NCBI RefSeq assembly: GCF_049587675.1
Contig: NZ_JBAVEJ010000057.1
Span: 1 to 64,000, forward strand
Direction: 5' to 3'
DNA from: Sulfuricaulis sp049587675
Lineage (GTDB): Bacteria; Pseudomonadota; Gammaproteobacteria; Acidiferrobacterales; Sulfurifustaceae
DNA length: 64,000 bases
The position numbers were made by a program, and so were the translations under genes. The notes below the pieces were generated by a model. That model saw nothing but the letters and a program-made list of their open reading frames with translations. It was not told the origin of the DNA and ran no database searches. Position 1 is the first letter of the stretch. The number at the start of each line of letters is the position of its first letter. Positions 1 through 7,642 of this stretch are shown one piece after another.

Positions 1-54
1 GCCTACGGCTCCGCCCTGCTGGCCGCCGGGATCGTGACCAAAATATACCAATAA
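1..54 (+). CDS. C-terminal end of an unidentified gene (partial)
   Basis: Only the last 17 codons are present: an open frame from base 1 (AYGSALLAAGIVTKIYQ) closes with TAA at 52-54. The tail is small-residue rich and hydrophobic, as at the end of a membrane segment, but is too short to assign. A strong terminator follows 30 bases later, which supports a real gene end. Function unknown. Confidence 0.45.
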   Translation, partial: AYGSALLAAGIVTKIYQ

Positions 55-85
55 ACGTCCGCCTTCAGTCCTTGCCACGCGGCAT

Positions 86-114
86 AAAAAATCCGCCCTT
101 TCGGGCGGTTTTTT
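86..114. terminator. Bidirectional Rho-independent terminator
   Basis: Stem CCGCCC (93-98) / GGGCGG (103-108) with a 4-base loop. It is flanked by an A-run on the left and a T-run on the right, so it can end transcription in both directions. It lies between the truncated plus-strand gene and the convergent soxZ. Confidence 0.85.
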
Positions 115-137
115 ACTGAGGGAATACGGCCTCTGCC

Positions 138-461
138 TCACGAAATGTCCACCACCCCTTCCATCGACCCGGACTCACCCAGGTTGTCGCTCCAGAAAAC
201 TTTCAGCTTGTCGCCGTTCTTGGCGTCCTTGAGCCGGAATCCGAGCAGCGGGTCTTCAGAAATACCAGTGCCGGTACTTACCACCACGACCACCTTGCCG
301 TTGAGTTCGACATTCACCTTCTGGATGAAATGCGGCGGGATTTTAGTGTTGGTGTTCTTATCGGTGCGCAGTCCGGTTTCCATCGGGTGCGTGATCAGTA
401 TCTGCAACTCCACCACGCCATCCTGCAAGCGGGTGCGCATTTTCATTTTGCGATCTGCCAT
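138..461 (-). CDS. soxZ: Thiosulfate-oxidation carrier subunit SoxZ
   Basis: A 107-residue protein of normal SoxZ length. SoxZ pairs with SoxY in the periplasm; the SoxY C-terminal cysteine carries the sulfur substrate through the Sox multienzyme cycle. The family pattern is visible: KMRTRLQDGVVELQILITHP, then METGLR, PPHFIQKV, and the end block DPLLGFRLKDAKNGDKLKV followed by W-DN. The ATG at 461 is chosen because GAGG lies 10 bases upstream; an in-frame TTG 15 bases earlier is less likely. No soxY, soxA, soxB or soxX is nearby. The upstream gene on the same strand is an RND-type permease, so this is an orphan soxZ. Confidence 0.9.
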   Translation of the reverse strand: MADRKMKMRTRLQDGVVELQILITHPMETGLRTDKNTNTKIPPHFIQKVNVELNGKVVVVVSTGTGISEDPLLGFRLKDAKNGDKLKVFWSDNLGESGSMEGVVDIS

Positions 462-539
462 TGAATCAATCCTCAACCGTTAACAATTAATAATACGAAA
501 CGAATCTCTCGCGGGCAACAATACCAGTCATGATAGACT

Positions 540-3248
540 TCATTGTCCGCGGCTTTGTTCCTTGCGTGCAAGAAATACAGTTAGCGCCGGTACCAGAAAC
601 AAAATCGCCGGCAATGAAAACAAATAACCCACTCCGACGGTAATAATTACTGGATGCAAGACAGCCACGGCGCCATTGGTAAACACAAGCGGTATCATGC
701 CAGTGACGGTGACCAGGCTCAGCGCAAACAACGGGCGGAATTGATATTTGGCAACTCGTCGCAGTTTCTGTTGCCATGACAGATCCTGCCGACTCACTCC
801 GGAAACGGATGCGGCGAATATCGCCGCCTGCCCTGCCGTGATGCCGATCAGGATTAATCCGCCCATCCATACCGCCGGTGACAGCGGCATGCCGGACAGC
901 AGTAATACCGCGCCTGTTCCTGCCGCGACGCTGAAGGCGGTCAAGGCAATCATCGTCGCGGCACGCCATGATCGGTGCAACAACGCCTGTATGATGAACA
1001 AAAAAAACAGTGCTAATCCGAACATGGCGGAATCCTGGCTTCGGTTTGTTTCCACCATATTTCCGGAGTCTGCGAAGGAGAACCGGTAACCGGCGGGAAG
1101 TTTGTATTTTTCAAGCATTGCGTGTATCCGTTCCCCTGCCTGCTCTGGCGATACACCCTTGGCAGGCGATGCCATGATCTCGACTTCCGGAATTCCATGG
1201 CGTCGTCGAATCTGCGTCGGAGCAGGAACGTGTTCAACGCGGGCGACATCGCCCAGATGCACGGCTGGCCGGTCTTCCAGTTCGCCCAGGAGCAGAATCC
1301 GGTCCAAGGCAACGGCGTTACTGGATTCCTCCGGCGGCAGGCGCAGGCGAATATCATAGCGATGCTCGGCGTCGCGGAAATCCCCGGCCGGTATGCCGGA
1401 GAGCGCAATCGCCAGTGCTCTCCCGGCATCGGTGATTTCGATTCCCAGTTCTCGCGCACGATCTTCATCCATGCGCAGACTGAGTTCCTCGTGTGAAGCC
1501 TGCAAGCTGTGCCTTACTTCGCGCCAATCCGGCATGGAACGCAGTCGCTGTGCGATATCGTCGGCATACGTGGTCAAGCGTTCACGATCGGCTCCCTGAA
1601 TGCGCACTACCACGGCTCCCGCATCGTCGGTCAGCGAAGCTTCCTGTCGTTTAAGGGAAAATACCGTCAACATCAGGGCCGCCAGAATAATTACCAAGAT
1701 CAGCGCAATTGCGGGTTTCCGCAGCAGCCGCCGTAACAGGTTATCGTACGATTGGCGTATTCCGGCGATCCAGTGACCGACGGGGCCTTTTCTATGCTCC
1801 TTCCCATGACGACGGCGCTTGTCGAACGCCGAAACCAGCATCAGGGCGAACATGGCGGAGAGCAGCCAGGCGGCGCCAATAACGAGGACAAACTCCCGAA
1901 ACACAAGGTTTATTCCGCCACTCACGAACAAAACCGGTAACAGCGCGGCGGGAAGAGCAGCCACCATGGCCATAATTGGACTTACCGTGATGGCACCGTG
2001 GTCCGCAGGGCGGCGAGTGTTTTCGAACAGCAGGATGGCGCTGCTGCCGAACAAACCCGCGCCCATCACCAGCCCCCCGAGCGTCATCACATCGAGCGTA
2101 AATCTCAACAGCGCCATCAATACAAAAGCCGCCAGCAACGAGGCAGCGATGACAACCCCAAGTAGTACGCTACGTCGTCCGCTGCGCAACAACAGGTACC
2201 CCGTAAACAGCACCAGTGCGACACCTGCCACGAGCGCCAAGGCGATACGCCCGAGTGATTGCCGCGCTTGAAGAAGTCTCGGCGAGAGAGGATGGATCTC
2301 GATGTCTTCGGGAATCAACCGGTTCGCGCGCATCCATTCTCCATGCGCCTGAATCCGTTCGACTACGTCCGACATGACCGCCCGCGCCTGACTGTGGACA
2401 GTAACTTTAACGGCTTCTCTGCCGTCAAAATGGAAATGCTCTGGCCTCGCCCCTTCGCCGAGCGTTACCGTGGCGATTTCGGAGAGCGAGACGCTTTCGC
2501 CGTCAGGCAGGATCACCGGTAGCGCCGCCACGGCGGCGGCACCACCCGATTGCATCGCCACGTGGCGGCCGTGGCTCTTTGCCGGCGGACGCCGAACCGC
2601 GGTATCCGTCGCGGGGGGCTTGCGGATCGCCTGCAACAGATCGCCGAACGAAAGCCCGTATCCCGCCAACCGCCGCTGATCCGGCATCACCAGGATTTCG
2701 CGCACCGCGCCGCCTTGCACGTCAACCGTGGACACGCCTGGCAACTCGCGGAGCTTTCTGGCGAACTCATCCTGGACCCAATCACGCAATGCCAGCGGGT
2801 CGCGCGCGTTCGACGTTACGACAAATTCCGCTGCGATGGACGATGCGTCCACAATGGAAACACCTGGCGGCTCCACCGAAGCGGGCCAGAATGACTTGGC
2901 CCGATCGAGCCGGACAGCCGCATCCTGCTGCGCGGCGTCGATATCGCGCCGGTGTTTCAACCGCATATCAATGACGGCGCCACCCGACTCGGTAACCGAC
3001 TCGATACTTGACACGCCCACGGTCCCGGTAAGCATCTGTTCCAAACGGCGAGTAATTTTCTCCTCGATCACCGACGCGCTCACGCCCGGTACCGAAACCC
3101 GCACAAGCAAGTGCGGCGCCTCATGCGCGGGCAACAGATCGATCGGAAGACGGCCGAGCGCGAAAAATCCCGACAACAAAACAGTCAGCGTGGCGAGGAC
3201 AACAAGCAACCGATGTCGCGAAGACGGACGAACGGCGGCCGGGGGCAT
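540..3248 (-). CDS. RND-family permease lacking the canonical proton-relay residues
   Basis: 902 residues, short for an AcrB/CusA-type pump (usually about 1030-1050). The N-terminal membrane segment with LPIDLLP, the first periplasmic porter region (PGVSASVIEEKITRRLE and so on), and two blocks of membrane helices are all recognisable. Aligned to AcrB, the TM4 stretch reads GLVMGAGLFGSSAILLFEN where family members have a DD pair in GLLVDDAIVVVEN. The TM10 stretch reads IGITAGQAA where AcrB has IGLSAKNAI. So the two aspartates are serines and the lysine is glycine. No membrane-fusion protein or outer-membrane factor is adjacent. It sits 16 bases downstream of rppH and upstream of soxZ on the same strand. 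Transport activity driven by protons is doubtful. Confidence 0.8.
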   Translation of the reverse strand: MPPAAVRPSSRHRLLVVLATLTVLLSGFFALGRLPIDLLPAHEAPHLLVRVSVPGVSASVIEEKITRRLEQMLTGTVGVSSIESVTESGGAVIDMRLKHRRDIDAAQQDAAVRLDRAKSFWPASVEPPGVSIVDASSIAAEFVVTSNARDPLALRDWVQDEFARKLRELPGVSTVDVQGGAVREILVMPDQRRLAGYGLSFGDLLQAIRKPPATDTAVRRPPAKSHGRHVAMQSGGAAAVAALPVILPDGESVSLSEIATVTLGEGARPEHFHFDGREAVKVTVHSQARAVMSDVVERIQAHGEWMRANRLIPEDIEIHPLSPRLLQARQSLGRIALALVAGVALVLFTGYLLLRSGRRSVLLGVVIAASLLAAFVLMALLRFTLDVMTLGGLVMGAGLFGSSAILLFENTRRPADHGAITVSPIMAMVAALPAALLPVLFVSGGINLVFREFVLVIGAAWLLSAMFALMLVSAFDKRRRHGKEHRKGPVGHWIAGIRQSYDNLLRRLLRKPAIALILVIILAALMLTVFSLKRQEASLTDDAGAVVVRIQGADRERLTTYADDIAQRLRSMPDWREVRHSLQASHEELSLRMDEDRARELGIEITDAGRALAIALSGIPAGDFRDAEHRYDIRLRLPPEESSNAVALDRILLLGELEDRPAVHLGDVARVEHVPAPTQIRRRHGIPEVEIMASPAKGVSPEQAGERIHAMLEKYKLPAGYRFSFADSGNMVETNRSQDSAMFGLALFFLFIIQALLHRSWRAATMIALTAFSVAAGTGAVLLLSGMPLSPAVWMGGLILIGITAGQAAIFAASVSGVSRQDLSWQQKLRRVAKYQFRPLFALSLVTVTGMIPLVFTNGAVAVLHPVIITVGVGYLFSLPAILFLVPALTVFLARKEQSRGQ

Positions 3249-3263
3249 GCGCCGCGTATTCCT

Positions 3264-3752
3264 TTAATCCTGCGCGCGTGCGAGAGTCAGAAGAGGCTCG
3301 AGCTCGGCGAGCGCACGCTGGTACACTTCGCGCTTGAAACTGATGATGTGCTCAAGCGGTCTCCAGTATTCGATCCAGCACCACTCGTCGAATTCTGGCC
3401 GCTCGCACAGATCGAGCCGCACGTCAGCATCGCACCCCAGATGACGCAACAGGAACCAGATCTGTTTCTGGCCCCGGAAGGCGCTGTTCGGGTTGCGGCG
3501 GCGATAATCGTCGGGAATATCGTAATGCAGCCAGTCGCGGGTTCGTCCCAGTATCTCGACATGCGACGGAACGAGGCCGACCTCTTCGCGCAGCTCGCGG
3601 TACATGGCGGCCTCGATGGCTTCCTTCAGACGGATGCCGCCCTGCGGAAACTGCCAGCCGTCCTGGCCACAGCGCCGCGCCCAGAAAACCTGGTTGTGGC
3701 CATTGCACAGGATAATGCCCACGTTGGGGCGGTAACCGTGTTCGTCTATCAT
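3264..3752 (-). CDS. rppH: RNA pyrophosphohydrolase (Nudix)
   Basis: 162 residues. RppH removes pyrophosphate from 5'-triphosphate RNA ends, which triggers RNase E decay. The start MIDEHGYRPNVGI matches the family N-terminus. The Nudix box GX5EX7REUXEEXGU is intact in GGIRLKEA...RELREEVGL at about residues 37-59. The C-terminal FKREVYQRALAELEPL is also typical. The open frame extends far upstream to 4100, but that part is antisense to the WD40 gene and not family-like, so the ATG at 3752 is preferred. It is divergent from the lipoprotein gene starting at 3792. Confidence 0.93.
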   Translation of the reverse strand: MIDEHGYRPNVGIILCNGHNQVFWARRCGQDGWQFPQGGIRLKEAIEAAMYRELREEVGLVPSHVEILGRTRDWLHYDIPDDYRRRNPNSAFRGQKQIWFLLRHLGCDADVRLDLCERPEFDEWCWIEYWRPLEHIISFKREVYQRALAELEPLLTLARAQD

Positions 3753-3791
3753 TACAATTCCACAAAAACCGAAATACGATGAGAACTTAGG

Positions 3792-4814
3792 GTGATTTTT
3801 CCACGAAGCCGCGGCGGCGGCAATGCTGGGCGCATAAGCGGTTGTTGCATCGGTATCGTGCTGCTGACCGGCGCGCTGGGTCTCTACGGCTGCGCTTCGC
3901 CGCCCCGTATCCCCGCCAATATCGTCCTGCGGGATGTTCACAACAACGGTTACACACTTGCCTTCGACAGCCGCTCGGAAACCCTGGCGAGCGGAGGATC
4001 GGAGGGCCGCATCCGCCTGTGGCGCTTGCCGGACGGGAAGGAACTCTCCGGCTGGAAAGCGCACACCGATTCGTTGCAGGGGCTTGTGTTTCTCGACCAC
4101 GACCGCGAATTGCTCTCCGCCGCCTACGATGGCTCACTCGCACGCTGGACGCGCAACGGAACGCTGCTGAAACGCCTGAACACACCGGCACCGGTCACCA
4201 GCATGGCGGCGGATGAAGCCGCCAATCTCGTCGTTACCGGACACAGCGACGGACATGTACGCCTGTGGCGGCTCGCGGATCTTTCTCTCTTGCGCGACCT
4301 GCATCCACATCGCGGTGCGGTGCGCGCGGTGGCCTATCATGCCGCCACCAACCAACTGGCCTCGAGCGGAACCGATGGACGCGTGTTTTACTGGCGAGCA
4401 CGCGAGGAACCGCGCCCATTGCCCTCTCCACCCACGGACGCACAGGACCTGGCCTTCGCGCCCGACGGGACTTTTCTCATGGGTAGCGGCTGGTTCAATC
4501 TGTTCCGTTGGCAGCTCGATAACGGTGGCCTGCAGATACTACCGACGGTGCATCACGGCATCGTCAAGTCGATCAGCTTCAGTCGCGACGGCCGGACGCT
4601 GGCGAGCATCGGCCGTCAAACTGACAGCGCGGTATACCTGCTCGATGCCCAGACCGGCGTCGTGCTGAAGCGTTTTCAGCCGCATGAACTGTGCGGAAGT
4701 GTCGTGCGTCTCTCGCCCGACGGGCGCTATCTCGCCTCCACTTCCGACGACGCGAGCGTATACATCTGGGACCTGCAGCACCCGCTGCCGGAACAGACTT
4801 TCTTCTCAAAATAA
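3792..4814 (+). CDS. WD40-repeat lipoprotein
   Basis: 340 residues from a GTG start. A hydrophobic signal segment ends in a lipobox-like LYGC at about residue 34, so the mature protein is probably lipid-anchored in the periplasm. The rest is WD40-like blades, each with GH/H...V..L...S....L.SG..DG..RLW (SGGSEGRIRLW, VTGHSDGHVRLW, ASSGTDGRVFYW, ASTSDDASVYIW), about seven in all, which would close one beta-propeller. WD40 propellers act as protein-binding platforms; the partner here is unknown. The 39-base gap to the divergent rppH start must hold both promoters or parts of them. Confidence 0.8.
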   Translation: MIFPRSRGGGNAGRISGCCIGIVLLTGALGLYGCASPPRIPANIVLRDVHNNGYTLAFDSRSETLASGGSEGRIRLWRLPDGKELSGWKAHTDSLQGLVFLDHDRELLSAAYDGSLARWTRNGTLLKRLNTPAPVTSMAADEAANLVVTGHSDGHVRLWRLADLSLLRDLHPHRGAVRAVAYHAATNQLASSGTDGRVFYWRAREEPRPLPSPPTDAQDLAFAPDGTFLMGSGWFNLFRWQLDNGGLQILPTVHHGIVKSISFSRDGRTLASIGRQTDSAVYLLDAQTGVVLKRFQPHELCGSVVRLSPDGRYLASTSDDASVYIWDLQHPLPEQTFFSK

Positions 4815-4905
4815 AATATATTGCACCGCCAAGAAAGCAAGAAACATGAAATATCTCTCGCAAGAATTCTCCCGATACCCTTGGCGTCTTGGCGGTTTAA
4901 TTTTA
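4811..4905. repeat. Intergenic imperfect palindromic repeat element
   Basis: ACCGCCAAG (4825-4833) is matched by CTTGGCGGT (4888-4896). AT-rich outer arms (AAATAAAATAT / TTAATTTTATT) extend the symmetry to about 25 bases around a loop of about 55 bases. The right side contains TTGGCGTCTTGGCGGTT, a word I recall as recurring in intergenic repeats of many bacterial genomes. It lies between the WD40 gene and the HAD gene. Confidence 0.55.
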
Positions 4906-4922
4906 TTAAACAGGATTTAATC

Positions 4923-5576
4923 TTGAGCCTCGCTATCTTCGACCTCGACAACACGCTGCTGCGCGGCGACAGCGATCACGCGTGGGGACGGTTCCTGATC
5001 GAGAATCACGTTGTCGATGGCGCGGAGTACGAGCGCGAAAACGAACGTTACTACGCCCAGTATCAGGCGGGCACGCTCGATATCATGGAGTTTCTCGCGT
5101 TCGCCTTGAAACCGCTCGCCGCCCACGACCGCGCCAGCCTGGATAGCTGGCACCGGCAGTACATGCAGACCAAGATTCTGCCCATGATCACACCCGCCGC
5201 CCGCGCGCTCGTGAACCTGCACCGCGCTCACGGCGATACACTCGTCATCATCACCGCGACCAACCGCTTCGTCACAGAACCGATCGCATGGGAGTTCAAT
5301 ATTCCGCACCTCATCGCCACCGAACCGGAGGAGCGCGACGGGCGCTTTACCGGCAGGGTCGCGGGCACGCCCTGCTACCGCGAAGGCAAGGTAACGCGGC
5401 TGAAGAGCTGGATGCAGGAACAGGGGCAGACATTGCAGGACAGCTGGTTCTACAGCGATTCGCACAACGATCTGCCGTTGCTTTCCATCGTCGACCACCC
5501 GGTGGCGGTCAATCCCGACGATATCCTGCGGCGCGAGGCGCAGCAGCGCGGCTGGCAGATTCTGCCCCTGCGCTGA
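4923..5576 (+). CDS. HAD-superfamily subfamily IB phosphatase
   Basis: 217 residues. HAD motif I is FDLDNTLL at residues 5-12 (nucleophile and acid/base aspartates). Motif II is in VIITATN, the motif III lysine is in REGKVTRLK, and motif IV is SDSHNDLPLL. This matches the IB group that includes SerB-like phosphatases; the substrate cannot be read from sequence. The TTG at 4923 is chosen because AGGA lies about 7-10 bases upstream and the fold begins at once (SLAIFDLDNT). Longer in-frame starts would translate the palindromic repeat. The next gene, btuC, begins 11 bases after the stop, so the two may share a transcript. Confidence 0.85.
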   Translation: MSLAIFDLDNTLLRGDSDHAWGRFLIENHVVDGAEYERENERYYAQYQAGTLDIMEFLAFALKPLAAHDRASLDSWHRQYMQTKILPMITPAARALVNLHRAHGDTLVIITATNRFVTEPIAWEFNIPHLIATEPEERDGRFTGRVAGTPCYREGKVTRLKSWMQEQGQTLQDSWFYSDSHNDLPLLSIVDHPVAVNPDDILRREAQQRGWQILPLR

Positions 5577-5587
5577 GTGAATCGCCC

Positions 5588-6559
5588 ATGAACCGCCGCC
5601 TGCCGATCACGCTCCTGCTGCTGGCGGCGGCGCCATTAAGCCTGTGGTTTGCTCTGTCCCAGGGCAGCCTGAACATTGCGGCGACGGAACTGTGGCGGGC
5701 GCTGCTCGGCAACCACGACAACGCCACGGTGTATCTGGTCATACACGAATTGCGTCTCCCGCGCGCGCTCGCGGCTTTCGCCGTGGGCGGACTGCTGGCG
5801 CTCTCGGGCGCATTGCTGCAAGTGCTGTTGCGCAATCCGCTCGCGGATCCCTATGTGCTCGGCATCTCGGGCGGCGCGGCGGTCGCGACGCTGCTATCGA
5901 TGCTGGCCGGTCTCGGCGCCGGATGGTTGCGTGGTAACGCCTTCCTCGGCGCCATGCTTTCCATGCTCATCGTCTTCGGCTTAAGCCGCGCCGGTGCCGC
6001 CTGGACGCAGAATCGTCTGCTGCTCACCGGCGTGGTGGTCGCCGCCGGCTGGGGCGCCGTGATCAGCCTGATTCTGGCCGTGGCGCCGGCAGCACAGGTT
6101 CAAGGAATGCTCTTCTGGCTGATCGGCGATCTGAGTTACGCTTCTCAACCCGGAGTGGCGATTACTGCCCTGGTGATCGGTCTCGCGGTGTCCCTGTGGC
6201 TCGCGCGCCCGCTCAATCTGCTCATGCGCGGCGAAAATGTCGCCGCCACGCTGGGAGAGAATCCGGCGCGGCTGCGCCTTATGATTTATCTCCTGGCCTC
6301 GCTGCTGACGGCCATGGCGGTCACACTGGCGGGAAGCATAGGGTTCGTGGGTTTGATCATTCCCCATATATTAAGGTTGGCCGGCGGCTCCGATCACCGT
6401 TTTCTGCTGCCCGCGAGCGTCCTGTTCGGCGGCGGATTTCTGACGGTGGCCGATACCCTGGCACGCAGTGGGGCGGCACCCATGCAGCTCCCGGTCGGCG
6501 TGCTCACCGCCCTGCTGGGCGTCCCGGTGTTTCTTTTTCTTCTCGCCCGAACGCGCTGA
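5588..6559 (+). CDS. btuC: BtuC-type ABC transporter permease (cobalamin / iron-siderophore family)
   Basis: 323 residues, FecCD/BtuC family, with about ten hydrophobic helices. Family blocks are clear: LRLPRALAAFAVGGLLALSGALLQ near residues 52-75, NPLADPYVLGISGGAA, and the C-terminal GSIGFVGLIIPHILR. These form the inner-membrane channel that imports substrate delivered by a periplasmic binding protein. The family alone does not separate B12 from ferric-siderophore transport. The cobalamin riboswitch-btuB, btuF and adenosyltransferase nearby make vitamin B12 the likely substrate. The stop codon overlaps the start of the ATPase gene (TGATG). Confidence 0.85.
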   Translation: MNRRLPITLLLLAAAPLSLWFALSQGSLNIAATELWRALLGNHDNATVYLVIHELRLPRALAAFAVGGLLALSGALLQVLLRNPLADPYVLGISGGAAVATLLSMLAGLGAGWLRGNAFLGAMLSMLIVFGLSRAGAAWTQNRLLLTGVVVAAGWGAVISLILAVAPAAQVQGMLFWLIGDLSYASQPGVAITALVIGLAVSLWLARPLNLLMRGENVAATLGENPARLRLMIYLLASLLTAMAVTLAGSIGFVGLIIPHILRLAGGSDHRFLLPASVLFGGGFLTVADTLARSGAAPMQLPVGVLTALLGVPVFLFLLARTR

Positions 6560-7320
6560 TGCTACGCACAGACCGCCTGACACTGCGCATCGCCGATCGC
6601 ACTCTGTGCAATCGGCTCGATGTCGGTTTCAACGACGGCGAGAACTGGGTAATCCTCGGAGCAAATGGCAGCGGCAAGACAACGCTGCTGCACGCGCTCG
6701 CCGGCCTGCGCGAACCGGATCAAGGTGACGTCCTTCTCGACAACGTTCCCGTAAGCGCTATCCCGCATCGTCAGCGCGCGCGACGGTTGGGCGTGCTGTT
6801 TCAGGATTTCGAATCGGCATTCCCGGCCACGGTGCTCGAGACCGTGCTGACCGGTCGTTACCCGCGCCTGGAACGCTGGCAGTGGGAAAGCGCGGAGGAT
6901 TATCGCGCGGCCGAAACCGCGCTCGAGACCGTCGAACTCGCCGGTTTTGCCCAGCGGCCGCTCGCCACCCTGTCGGGCGGCGAGCGGCGGCGCGTCGAAA
7001 TAGCCGCCCTGCTTACCCAAGATGCGCCCATTTGCCTGTTGGACGAGCCGACAAACCACCTCGACCTGCGTCACCAGATCCGGATGCTGGAAATGCTGGC
7101 CAGCCGTGCACATCGGCCAGGCCACCTGAACATTATTGTTCTACACGACGTTAATCTCGCCGCGCGCTTTGGCACCCATGGCATCCTGCTGTTCGACGAT
7201 GGCGAATGCCTCCATGGACCGCTGGGCGACATACTCGCGCGCCCGAACCTCGAGCGGCTGTATCACTGCCGCCTGCGCGAAATTCACGCCGATGGCGCCC
7301 GATGGTATCTGCCCGACTAA
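6559..7320 (+). CDS. btuD: BtuD-type ABC transporter ATPase
   Basis: 253 residues. Walker A is GANGSGKTT near residue 35, the ABC signature is LSGGERRRVEIA, Walker B is CLLDEPTNHLD, and the switch histidine is in VLHDVNLA. The gene shares one base with the btuC stop, a sign of translational coupling, and supplies the ATPase for that permease. It belongs to the FepC/BtuD group; cobalamin is favoured by context. Confidence 0.85.
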   Translation: MLRTDRLTLRIADRTLCNRLDVGFNDGENWVILGANGSGKTTLLHALAGLREPDQGDVLLDNVPVSAIPHRQRARRLGVLFQDFESAFPATVLETVLTGRYPRLERWQWESAEDYRAAETALETVELAGFAQRPLATLSGGERRRVEIAALLTQDAPICLLDEPTNHLDLRHQIRMLEMLASRAHRPGHLNIIVLHDVNLAARFGTHGILLFDDGECLHGPLGDILARPNLERLYHCRLREIHADGARWYLPD

Positions 7321-7642
7321 CGCCCAGTGTCCGAGGCGCATGCTCTTTCGGCGGTGGCGGCCGGTGCGACTCATTGAACGTTGCCTCATGTGACGGCCCG
7401 GCGTACTCCCTTCGAAGGAGCTTCGCCTCGGAAGGGAGTCGCCCTGCGCCTCGGGATCCGGCGGCTAGTGCCAAAGTGGATTAAAAAAGGGCCGGCCGTT
7501 ATACTTCCGGCCACTCGCAGCGGTACTTAATAATAGAGGATGGGGCACGCGCATTGGGATTGAGTCGTCTGCTTGAATCCGCGCCGGGGCATGGGCTCCC
7601 TGTCCGTCCTTTGCATCTCCTTTTCCCGGCGGTGACGTACCT
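7321..7642. other. Intergenic region with a large hairpin
   Basis: 322 bases without a convincing gene. ACTCCCTTC near 7411 pairs with GGAAGGGAGT near 7431-7440 as a hairpin without a T-run, and may act as a weak terminator or processing site after btuD. The remainder should hold the promoter of the GGDEF-EAL gene; I saw no clear -35/-10 pair. Confidence 0.4.
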
